Below are positions 43,898 through 50,666 of a stretch of 50,666 bases of DNA, piece by piece (within the stretch, counting starts at the first letter, position 1; the number at the start of each line of letters is the position of its first letter). The stretch comes from Candidatus Poseidonia sp. (GTDB taxonomy: Archaea; Thermoplasmatota; Poseidoniia; Poseidoniales; Poseidoniaceae), in assembly GCA_029250625.1 (NCBI GenBank), contig JAQXEX010000087.1:1-50666 (forward strand), in the 5' to 3' direction. Position numbers and translations under genes: made by a program. Under the pieces are notes generated by a model that saw only the letters and a program-made list of their open reading frames with translations, was not told where the DNA came from and searched no databases.

Positions 43898-45448
43898 ATG
43901 GGCGGAGACATTCCCAAGGTCAATGTCGCTGCCCAAGACCGCGTATTGTTGCACCTGTTGAATCATCATCATTGGGCAGACCGGTATGTTGTGCCTCAAA
44001 CCATGACCCGCCCCGGGATTGCTGAAGCGTGTGCTCAACATCCTCCAAACGTGAGCAGAACCATGCGTAATTTACTCAAAGATGGAATGGTTGAGGAACA
44101 CACTCGCTCCATTCAAGGCGAAGAGCGAAGGCAAAAAACCTGGCAGTTGACCGAAGACGGGAAAGTATTCGGGGAAGAACGGCATGAAATCTTGAACCAA
44201 ACTAAGATACTCATTCGAAATGTTGACGGGGAACTTCTGGAGCTCAAAGCGGAAGAAGCAGGTTCGCACCTTCAAACCGAACTGACACTCCTTCAGATCC
44301 TCCTCCACGCTCAACACGAAGGCGTGCTGACCTACGGCGACATACGGTTTGGAAACATCCGTCGGGCGGAGGACGATGTGTTTCCATCACCCGGGCGGTT
44401 GATGCCGCTGGTTGGCGTTCACGCAACCTACGCCACCTCTCCGCCTGTGACGCGCCCCGTTTACGGTCGTGACAGTGAATTGGAATCATTGCATACTTGG
44501 TTCGACGACAGAAGGCCATGCATGGTCGTTCATGGCATTGCGGGGATTGGGAAATCAACCCTTGTAGCACACTGGCTTGAACAACACATGGAACAACATC
44601 AGAATCTCTCAGTATGCTGGTATCCTTGTCAACCATGGGACCAAGCCCTAGGGCTTGCAACAAGCTTGCTCCATCGATTTGGGATTGATGAATCGCATGA
44701 CCCTTACCGCCTCATCGAAACCTTACCCCTCACACCGGGGGCGGAAATGGACGTTGATGCTTGGCGTCGTCGACTGCTTGCTTACTTAACAGACGCAAGC
44801 ACGATCCGGGAGCGGTTCAAGGATAGAGTTGGAGGACCACCGCCGTACTGGCTCATCGTTTTGGATGACATTCACCATGTTTCCAAAGAGGCCAACCATC
44901 TGCTTGGGGCGTTGCTTCAAATCGCACAAAAAGCCCCGCTCCGAATGGTGTTCATCTCGCGGACGACATTGGATGTGTACGACCGGCGCGACGTTCATAT
45001 TCGAGATAACGTGCGTGAATTACCGCTTTCTGGCCTTTCACTTGAGGCGACTGAAGCGTGGATTTCAGCATTGGATGTTGAACACAACACCCCTATTCCA
45101 GACGTTCATGCTGCCACTGGAGGTCATCCTCTGGCCCTTGAATTGCTGGAGATTTATGGCCAACCAACCCATCGGGATTGGTTGAGGTTCCTTGACGAAG
45201 AAATTCTTGCACGGCTGCCTGAGGCAGAACTGGAATTGCTCTCCACACTTGCCGTAGCAGAGTCACCTGTCAAATGGGAATCGCTGGCGAACAGCACCGG
45301 TTGGAACGGGGCTCCTCCGGAGAATTTGTTGCAGCATGGATTGCTTCTTGAATTGGAACAGGGCATGTGGCTGCACGAAGCCCTCAAGGAACGATTGCTG
45401 CGCGATGTTGGAGAAAACAAAACCGCTCGAAAGGCTAAACTTCGTTGA
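43898..45448 (+). CDS. Winged-helix STAND-type ATPase
   Basis: A 516-residue protein. The N-terminal ~90 residues are a MarR-like winged helix (PNVSRTMRNLLKDGMVEEH, wing with RRQKTWQLTEDG). The ATPase module starts near YGRDSELE (about 189) with Walker A VHGIAGIGKST (about 211-221), Walker B WLIVLDDIHH (about 318-327), the sensor-like VFISRT and the STAND/NB-ARC GGHPLALELLE motif (about 408-418). A short helical C-terminal part follows, without obvious TPR or WD repeats. STAND proteins are signal-triggered switches; with the DNA-binding head a regulator is likelier than a defence effector. It is divergent from the WD40 surface protein, and its stop abuts thioredoxin's as TGATCA. Confidence 0.82.
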   Translation: MGGDIPKVNVAAQDRVLLHLLNHHHWADRYVVPQTMTRPGIAEACAQHPPNVSRTMRNLLKDGMVEEHTRSIQGEERRQKTWQLTEDGKVFGEERHEILNQTKILIRNVDGELLELKAEEAGSHLQTELTLLQILLHAQHEGVLTYGDIRFGNIRRAEDDVFPSPGRLMPLVGVHATYATSPPVTRPVYGRDSELESLHTWFDDRRPCMVVHGIAGIGKSTLVAHWLEQHMEQHQNLSVCWYPCQPWDQALGLATSLLHRFGIDESHDPYRLIETLPLTPGAEMDVDAWRRRLLAYLTDASTIRERFKDRVGGPPPYWLIVLDDIHHVSKEANHLLGALLQIAQKAPLRMVFISRTTLDVYDRRDVHIRDNVRELPLSGLSLEATEAWISALDVEHNTPIPDVHAATGGHPLALELLEIYGQPTHRDWLRFLDEEILARLPEAELELLSTLAVAESPVKWESLANSTGWNGAPPENLLQHGLLLELEQGMWLHEALKERLLRDVGENKTARKAKLR

Positions 45449-45778
45449 TCAGAAGTCGTCTGCCGTCATGAGCTCGTCAATCCACTTGAGAAGAGCATTC
45501 TTAGGCATGGCGCCGGTTTTTTGTCCGACAATGGTTCCGTTTCGGTACATGAAGAGGGCTGGGATACTTCGAACTCCGAGTCGGCCCGCTGTGCCTGAAT
45601 TGGAATCTGTGTCCACCTTTGCGACGAGGATATCTCGTTCTTCAGAAACTGCCTGAAGCACGGGCGCGATGGCCTTGCACGGACTGCACCAAGGTGCCCA
45701 AAAGTCAACAATGACCCATTCGCTATCGTTCACTGCTGCATCATATTCGCTATCGGTAACGTTCCTTACTTCACCCAT
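45449..45778 (-). CDS. Thioredoxin
   Basis: A 109-residue thioredoxin: VIVDFWAPWCSPCKAIAPVL carries the redox pair in WCSPC (the classical form is WCGPC), followed by VAKVDTDSN and the cis-proline loop SIPALFMYRNG. It is cytosolic and reduces protein disulfides using a thioredoxin reductase that is not in this window. GGTGAG precedes ATG 45778. It is divergent from rpe across 116 bp and convergent with the STAND gene. Confidence 0.93.
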   Translation of the reverse strand: MGEVRNVTDSEYDAAVNDSEWVIVDFWAPWCSPCKAIAPVLQAVSEERDILVAKVDTDSNSGTAGRLGVRSIPALFMYRNGTIVGQKTGAMPKNALLKWIDELMTADDF

Positions 45779-45894
45779 TCACTCACCAAAACGCCCTTGA
45801 GAAGACCCATTATGAGTCTTTGGACTGTTCCTGATGGATGGAAAGGGAGCAAGCCTCATGAGACACGACCTCTTGGATTGCCCTGAGGGATACC

Positions 45895-46566
45895 ATGATC
45901 ATTGCACCGAGTGTACTCACGGCCAACTTATCTGCACTTGCTGGAGATTGTCGCGAAGCCTTGGATGCAGGCCTTGATTGGCTCCATCTTGACGTCATGG
46001 ACGGGAACTTTGTCCCCAACCTCACCTTCGGCCCACCGGTCATTCGGTCCTTACGAAAGGCGCTGGGGCCAGATGCGGTTTTTGACGCCCACTTGATGAT
46101 CGAGAACGCTGAAGATTCGTATCAGCAATACATTGACGCCGGTTGTAATCACCTCTCGATACACGTTGAAGCTGTCACTCATTTGCACCGAGCCGTCACA
46201 GCCATCCGAGAAGCGGGCGCCACGGTTGGCGTTGTTCTCAATCCGGGAACCCCAATAGAGGCCGCTCTCGAAGTACTGAGCGAACTTGATTTGGTGCTCG
46301 TCATGAGCGTGAATCCAGGATTTGGCGGCCAGTCTTTTATTCCCAGCGTCGAAAAGAAAATCCGCACCCTTTCTGAGGCCATCAAGAACCAAGTCGCTGC
46401 AGGAGGACGTCCCGTCCAAATCCAAGTTGACGGTGGCGTAAAAGCGCACAACATCGCTATGCTCCGAGAATGGGGCGTAACCAACTGTGTCGTAGGTTCA
46501 GGCTTGTTCAATCAAAACGCAAACGTGGCGGATAATCTCGCCATCATCCATGAAGCACTGCAATGA
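45895..46566 (+). CDS. rpe: Ribulose-phosphate 3-epimerase
   Basis: Rpe interconverts ribulose 5-phosphate and xylulose 5-phosphate. The 223-residue TIM barrel has APSVLTANL at the N-terminus, the metal-site strand WLHLDVMDGNFVPN, FDAHLMI, MSVNPGFGGQSF (phosphate loop and flexible loop) and IQVDGGVKAHN. Length and motifs are those of bacterial and eukaryotic Rpe; many archaea lack the enzyme, so transfer is possible. ATG 45895 gives the family N-terminus directly. The glycosyltransferase frame begins inside or just after its end. Confidence 0.94.
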   Translation: MIIAPSVLTANLSALAGDCREALDAGLDWLHLDVMDGNFVPNLTFGPPVIRSLRKALGPDAVFDAHLMIENAEDSYQQYIDAGCNHLSIHVEAVTHLHRAVTAIREAGATVGVVLNPGTPIEAALEVLSELDLVLVMSVNPGFGGQSFIPSVEKKIRTLSEAIKNQVAAGGRPVQIQVDGGVKAHNIAMLREWGVTNCVVGSGLFNQNANVADNLAIIHEALQ

Positions 46567-47680
46567 CGGAGGGGTCAACATCAAGTTGCTTGTCGTGACC
46601 TTGCTCTATCCCTTGCCCACAAACGTGAGCAGAGGCGTCTTTGTTGAAGACCATGTCAAACTTCTACGTGCGGCCGGTCACGAAGTCCGTGTCATCAATC
46701 CATTGCCGCGGATGCCTAAATTCGCAGAAGCGCGCCGCTCCACGCATGCTGGAGTCGCAAAGGCTCCGCGTACATGGGTGCGAAATGAACAGGCTATTTT
46801 CGCTCCGCGCTTTTTCGCATTGCCCGAACATCCCTATCCCTCACTAACACGCTGGAACTTGGGTCGGAAAGCCAAGAGCGTTGAGCGCTTTTTGGGTGAT
46901 TGGCGCCCAGACGCAATCGTATGCCACACCCTTTGGCCTGCAGGTGTTCTTGCCGAACGGTTGGCCGAACGGTGGAACGTTCCTTGGACGGGGGTGGTTC
47001 ACGGTTACGACTTCGATGTTGGTTTGCATGACAAAAGTATTGGAAAGCAGGTTCGACGCGCCGTAGCTCATTGCGATGCTCTCGTCTGTGTAACCGGTCG
47101 ACTCAGTGATGCAGCAGCCAATCTTGAACGTCCGCCACGAGAACTACGAACCGTACCTTGTTCAACCGAGATCGGTCGTGATTGGGCTCGGGATTTACGT
47201 TCTTGGCGTGGGCGATGGCGCAAGGATTCGTTGGATATTCTCTTTCCAGCTGACCCGCGTCGGCCTGAGAAGCAGCACTTGCTCGCCCTAGAAACTGGAG
47301 AGGAAATGGAACATCGTGGGTGGGTTGTTGGCGTTACGCACCTCAAACAACAACCGCGTAACATCGTGTATGACCGAATGATGGTGGCTGATGTAACCCT
47401 CATCACCTCCAAGAGAGAAGCAGGGCCGCTGGTGGCCAGAGAATCCCTCCTCTGTGGGACTCCTGTTGTCAGTGTCAATGTTGGAGAAGTCGCCACTTAT
47501 CTGCCCGAAGCATGGGTGTGTGAAGCCACGCCTTCAGCGCTTGCTGATGGAATTGAGGCAGCTCTACGTGACGGATGGACAAAGGAAGCGTCGGTCAAGG
47601 AAACGCTCGCCTTTGCTTCAAATGAAACGGTCATCCAAGCGTGGAGCGCATTGCTTTCCACCCTCGTGGAGCGAACATAA
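46550..47680 (+). CDS. GT4-type glycosyltransferase
   Basis: A 376-residue GT-B glycosyltransferase. The N-terminal domain has LLVVTLLYPLPTNVSRGVFVEDHVKLL and VHGYDFDVG. The C-terminal nucleotide-sugar domain shows LDILFPADPRRPEK and the EAGPLVARESLLCGTPVVS block, the EX7E motif of family GT4. It should add a sugar from a nucleotide donor to a lipid- or surface-linked glycan. The start is uncertain: ATG 46550 overlaps rpe by 17 bases, while GGAGGGG (46569-46575) suggests initiation just downstream at a non-ATG codon, as the family core starts at IKLLVV. It overlaps the convergent flippase by 50 bases. Confidence 0.85.
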   Translation: MKHCNDGGVNIKLLVVTLLYPLPTNVSRGVFVEDHVKLLRAAGHEVRVINPLPRMPKFAEARRSTHAGVAKAPRTWVRNEQAIFAPRFFALPEHPYPSLTRWNLGRKAKSVERFLGDWRPDAIVCHTLWPAGVLAERLAERWNVPWTGVVHGYDFDVGLHDKSIGKQVRRAVAHCDALVCVTGRLSDAAANLERPPRELRTVPCSTEIGRDWARDLRSWRGRWRKDSLDILFPADPRRPEKQHLLALETGEEMEHRGWVVGVTHLKQQPRNIVYDRMMVADVTLITSKREAGPLVARESLLCGTPVVSVNVGEVATYLPEAWVCEATPSALADGIEAALRDGWTKEASVKETLAFASNETVIQAWSALLSTLVERT

Positions 47681-49088
47681 ACAACGGCAATCCGAAAACC
47701 CACCAGTAGGTGTGAGTTACGAAGCCAACAACGGCAAAGGTCGTACATAGAAGCATGAGCAACCAATCGTCACGTCGCTGAATAACCCGATTTAACGACC
47801 CACTCATTGTCCATGAAAAAACGAGCAAGCAGGACGCTGTCATACTGCTTGCAACAGCGGCGCCGTAAAGCCGTTGAGATGCATTCGATGGTGCAGCGAG
47901 GATGAACAATCCTCCGAGAACTACGGCGACGACCAAGACCAAGACGATGAATTGAGTGAAGCGCCATGAGTTTACCCCCGCCATCACAGCGGTGTAGGTT
48001 GGTGTAGCCATCAATGTCATTGCCCATCCAAACAGGAGGACGTAGAACAAGTCTACAGCCGAGGCTCCATACGTGGAATCAAGATATTCTGATGGAAACG
48101 CAATTGGAGCAAATACCGCCACCAATAATGCACCACCGTAAAGGCCGAACGGAAGCAACCCAAACGACATATCAAGCGCTTTTTCCATTTCCCGGCGAGA
48201 CTGAAATTCATCACCCCTGGATGCACCAAGTACGGGAAGCAGCGCTGCCCTCATCGCTGCGGGAACAACCAACCCAGCCAGCCAAGCCAGTTGCGCAACA
48301 TGGAAGACGGCAGCGACCTCGCTCCCCTGACTGCCTGCGATCATGAACTTCTCAATTCGCACAACATAGGGAAGAACACCGAGGGTGATTGCAAAAGGCA
48401 GGGCTGCATACAAGAGCCACTTGTTGGACGCCCACGAGGGATTAAGGCGGCTCCAATCCATTGGGCCTATGTTTACAGGCGCTCTTAGGATGACCAGTAC
48501 GAGTGCAAGGAGCCATCCAACCACAGCCCCAGCAAAGAACACGGCCGTGTAGGCGACGACCGATGTGCTTCCCTGATAGAAGAGCGTCACGTAACCAAGG
48601 GCAGTTACCAAACGCTCTACAACTTTCGAAACTGCTTCTAGGCGCGCCTCGCCCAAGACCCTCAATCCACTTCGTGGAGCATAAGATGCAACGTGAGCCA
48701 GGGCGATCAGTCCGGCAAAAATCAGCACCGATGATGGAGGATTGAGATTGATCCAATTTTGCGGATGAAGAACCAGAGCGATAACCACAAAGGGGACGCT
48801 CATCAGCAATTGCAGACGGTAGATTCTCCAAATTGCTGGTCGGACTAATTCTGGCGCACGGCTACCGTCCCTTGCAAGAAGAGTGGGGAGCCCCAGGTCA
48901 ATGACAAGAAACAGCGATGCAAACAAGTCGATGGCAAGGACCATCCATCCGTAATGCTCAGCAAGCAAAGCGTGAGTGAGAACGATCTGCCCGATGAAGG
49001 CAAGAGCAACTGCCACCAGGTCGGCTCCGACAAGCCATCCTGCATCTCGTCCGCTTGATGGGCGGCGAGGTGGTGCTGGAGCGCCCAT
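47631..49088 (-). CDS. Oligosaccharide flippase / polysaccharide-export membrane protein
   Basis: A 485-residue protein with about 12-14 predicted membrane helices spread over its whole length, separated by short Arg-rich cytoplasmic loops. This is the profile of the MOP-superfamily flippases (Wzx/RfbX-like) that move lipid-linked oligosaccharides across the membrane. The first helix region (GADLVAVALAFIGQIVLTHAL) and the FPSEYLDSTYGASAVDLFYVLLFGW stretch are typical. Neighbouring glycosyltransferase and nucleotide-sugar dehydrogenase genes support a role in surface glycan or glycoprotein assembly. The substrate is unknown. Confidence 0.8.
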   Translation of the reverse strand: MGAPAPPRRPSSGRDAGWLVGADLVAVALAFIGQIVLTHALLAEHYGWMVLAIDLFASLFLVIDLGLPTLLARDGSRAPELVRPAIWRIYRLQLLMSVPFVVIALVLHPQNWINLNPPSSVLIFAGLIALAHVASYAPRSGLRVLGEARLEAVSKVVERLVTALGYVTLFYQGSTSVVAYTAVFFAGAVVGWLLALVLVILRAPVNIGPMDWSRLNPSWASNKWLLYAALPFAITLGVLPYVVRIEKFMIAGSQGSEVAAVFHVAQLAWLAGLVVPAAMRAALLPVLGASRGDEFQSRREMEKALDMSFGLLPFGLYGGALLVAVFAPIAFPSEYLDSTYGASAVDLFYVLLFGWAMTLMATPTYTAVMAGVNSWRFTQFIVLVLVVAVVLGGLFILAAPSNASQRLYGAAVASSMTASCLLVFSWTMSGSLNRVIQRRDDWLLMLLCTTFAVVGFVTHTYWWVFGLPLFMFAPRGWKAMRSTLG

Positions 49089-49144
49089 GTTCGCTGCTGG
49101 TGTTCGCCGCTTTCAAGCCCTGCGTACATTTTTGCAGTCCGTGG

Positions 49145-49399
49145 TCATTCCTCCACCCGCCACTCCCAAATGCTGACCTTTCCTTTTTCTCCTTCCGTAC
49201 GACCCTTCTGATGAATAAAGGGTGACTTGCGTAACGCACGCTGAAGAATGTGAGCGCGAACTTCGCGCCCTTCTCGTTCGAGGGCTGTGATAATTTCGAT
49301 GGTCGATGCTGGCCCGTTCAGTCGCAACCAGCCTACAATCCAATTCGCTTGTTCGCGAAGAGCGTTGCGCTCTTCACTCCAACGAGATGGCCGAGCCAT
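49145..49399 (-). CDS. Small winged-helix-like protein
   Basis: An 84-residue protein. The order of predicted elements (EQANWIVGWLRLNGPASTIEIITALEREG, then REVRAHILQRALRKSPFIHQ, then a KVSIWEWRV strand pair) matches a compact winged helix. I do not recognise a family. It lies 56 bases before the flippase and 59 after the glutaredoxin gene on the same strand, so it may be part of that transcript. DNA binding is inference from the fold pattern. Confidence 0.55.
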   Translation of the reverse strand: MARPSRWSEERNALREQANWIVGWLRLNGPASTIEIITALEREGREVRAHILQRALRKSPFIHQKGRTEGEKGKVSIWEWRVEE

Positions 49400-49458
49400 G
49401 AATGGTTGTCACGCCAAGCGCTGATGAATCTTTGTAGAGTACAAGGGTTCGTTAGAAC

Positions 49459-49779
49459 TCAAGCTGTACGGCCTTCGTCGTACATCTGACGAAGACTTCC
49501 ATCCTGAAGCATCTCCATAGCGATGTCTGACCCGCCAATGAGTTCTCCGTTAACGAAGATTTGAGGCATGGTTGGGAAGTCAGACCAAGCACATACCGAC
49601 GGTATTGCGGTTGGGTGGCTGAGCACATTGAGCGAAGCGAAATCCTCACCGAGTTGCTGCAGAACTTGTGCGGCACGGTTTGAGAAACCGCATTGTGGCT
49701 CATTTGGGTTTCCTTTCATGAACAGTACAATTGAATGTTCATCGACGAGGGCTTGCAATTCTTCAGGTGTCCAGTTCAT
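49459..49779 (-). CDS. grxD: Monothiol CGFS glutaredoxin (Grx4/GrxD type)
   Basis: A 106-residue CGFS glutaredoxin, a family that binds and delivers [2Fe-2S] clusters rather than reducing disulfides. Motifs are IVLFMKGNPNEPQCGFSNRA with the CGFS cysteine, SDFPTMPQIFVNGELIGG (TVP-like cis-proline loop and GG pair), and the closing SLRQMYDEG. I chose ATG 49779, five bases after the bolA stop; a TTG at 49788 would extend it by three residues. Pairing with BolA is a known functional partnership in iron-sulfur trafficking. Confidence 0.93.
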   Translation of the reverse strand: MNWTPEELQALVDEHSIVLFMKGNPNEPQCGFSNRAAQVLQQLGEDFASLNVLSHPTAIPSVCAWSDFPTMPQIFVNGELIGGSDIAMEMLQDGSLRQMYDEGRTA

Positions 49780-49784
49780 GTGTC

Positions 49785-50102
49785 TCAATCCTTGTTCTTT
49801 TGGAGGCGTCGTATGTGTACCCCTTGGCCTCCACCGTGGGGGTCAAACGCGGTATCCCCTGCAGTTTCTGCTTGGGCGGGCGTCATGCACTTGAGGTCAA
49901 GTGCGTGAATGGGGTGCGGGATGTGCTCTTTCATGACTGCAAGAACTTGCTTTTGGCGTTGAAGAGGGCGCATTCCGTCAAACGAAGGAGAGATGATCCG
50001 GACATGAAAATGGTCACCGGAGCCATGCAGGTCAATGACTTCAACAGTGGCGTCTGGGACTGCTTTGAGCACTTCTGCTTCAATCCATTCGGTCCCTACC
50101 AT
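49785..50102 (-). CDS. bolA: BolA-family protein
   Basis: A 105-residue BolA. The core has ATVEVIDLHGSGDHFHVRIISPSF, the RPLQRQKQVLAVMKEHI helix and HALDLKCMTPAQA, with the histidines (DHFHV) expected to contribute to a cluster bridged with CGFS glutaredoxin. The last ~25 residues form a Gly/His-rich tail. ATG 50102 is preceded by GAGGCGTGA; a GTG lies two codons upstream. It is directly upstream of the glutaredoxin gene on the same strand, probably as an operon. Confidence 0.9.
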   Translation of the reverse strand: MVGTEWIEAEVLKAVPDATVEVIDLHGSGDHFHVRIISPSFDGMRPLQRQKQVLAVMKEHIPHPIHALDLKCMTPAQAETAGDTAFDPHGGGQGVHIRRLQKNKD

Positions 50103-50202
50103 GTTCACGCCTCAACCCTCCGAGTCGTCACCTCTTCTTTGAATCTGCGCATGAAGAACCATTGCATCCAACACAGCTATGTCTTAGAATATAGGCTTGT
50201 TT

Positions 50203-50666
50203 TCAAAGCGGGCGCCCGACTGCATAGCATTCCCAGCCTTGAGCACCAATGGCCTCAATATCGAGAACTCTCCTTCCATCGTACAAAATCGGGGTGTTCA
50301 TGTTTGAAGCCAAGGCGCCCCAATCAAGGTCAACACACACTTTGTGGGCTGTGACAAGAACGGCGAGATTGAAGCCTTTTGCTTCTCCAATATCTCCGAT
50401 GAACTCAACTGAGTCTGGAAGGGATTCTTCGCTAAGATGCGGGTCAAACACACCGACCTCAATGCCTCGGTTTTGGAGTGCTTCAGCCAGCGGCTCAGCA
50501 GGCGTTTCACGGGGGTCGCCCACTTCGGCCTTGTACGACCATCCGAGGAGCAGAACTTTTGTGCTCTCTGCAGACAACCCTGCTTTCCATAGGATGTCAA
50601 TCAAGACTTGAGCAACGTGGTTTGGCATGGATCGATTAACAGCTCGCGCCGCAGTGATGAGCCCTG
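50203..50666 (-). CDS. UDP-sugar 6-dehydrogenase, C-terminal part (cut by window end)
   Basis: The frame enters the window from the right edge and ends at 50203. The visible part reads LITAARAVNRSMPNHV, then KVLLLGWSYKAEVGDPRETPAE, VGVFDPHL and VLVTAHK. These are the linker helix and C-terminal nucleotide-sugar domain of UDP-glucose / UDP-ManNAc / GDP-mannose dehydrogenases. The catalytic cysteine and NAD domain lie outside the window. The enzyme would make a uronic-acid sugar donor, fitting the nearby glycan genes. The in-frame ATG at 50628 is internal and not the start. Confidence 0.9.
   Translation of the reverse strand, partial: GLITAARAVNRSMPNHVAQVLIDILWKAGLSAESTKVLLLGWSYKAEVGDPRETPAEPLAEALQNRGIEVGVFDPHLSEESLPDSVEFIGDIGEAKGFNLAVLVTAHKVCVDLDWGALASNMNTPILYDGRRVLDIEAIGAQGWECYAVGRPL

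Noticed and set aside
43898-45448. Antiviral STAND (Avs-type) defence gene
   Set aside because: It lacks a nuclease or protease effector and large repeat sensor, has a winged helix instead, and no other defence genes are nearby.

Overview
The window looks like part of the chromosome of a marine planktonic euryarchaeon of the Poseidoniia (Marine Group II/III). The replication and translation genes are archaeal: the PolD large subunit, the iron-sulfur primase large subunit PriL, the S13-S4-S11-RpoD operon, pantoate kinase and an MptE-like enzyme. Beside them sit many bacterial-type genes: an aa3-type oxidase, RibD, LeuRS, a PlsC-like acyltransferase, Rpe and a BolA/CGFS-glutaredoxin pair. Several large secreted proteins have one C-terminal membrane anchor. 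The lineage is inferred from this gene mix, not from a marker tree. No rRNA, CRISPR array, transposase or integrase is visible. Gene density is very high and no gene-free stretch reaches 300 bases.

Layout. 1-2.1 kb: an end fragment, an anchored surface protein and an Lrp regulator. 2.1-2.9 kb (minus): TOPRIM and DUF167 proteins. 3.1-9.7 kb: an oxidase operon (subunits II, I, III, IV, then a Sco copper chaperone) followed one base later by tRNA-Ser(UGA). 9.9-15.5 kb: a lipoprotein, a lipid kinase, RibD, two unassigned genes and a CBS protein. 15.5-19.6 kb (minus): DUF373, PlsC-like and PriL. 19.7-25.3 kb: MptE, a membrane protein and PolD-L. 25.4-31 kb: PyrE, a methyltransferase, S13, S4, S11, RpoD and pantoate kinase, then a CDIN1/TPD-like protein on the minus strand. 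32-45.4 kb: giant calcium-repeat surface proteins, LeuRS, a membrane-bound winged-helix regulator and a STAND ATPase. 45.4-50.7 kb: thioredoxin, Rpe, glycan export genes, glutaredoxin/BolA and a nucleotide-sugar dehydrogenase cut by the window end.

The most unusual content is in two places. In the oxidase operon the family domains carry added parts: a Reeler-like N-terminal domain on subunit I, His-rich segments on subunit III, and two DUF4430-like repeats plus a Cys-rich module inserted into the Sco fold just before its copper-ligand histidine. At 37.7-45.4 kb a one-component membrane regulator (outer domains, membrane segment, two cytoplasmic winged helices) follows a WD40/calcium-repeat surface protein, with a winged-helix STAND ATPase divergent to them.

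At the level of gene order, all nine convergent gene pairs overlap or abut within one base. In four of them the two stop codons lie back to back as TGATCA. The eight divergent pairs keep 74-190 bp spacers, where the promoters must lie.
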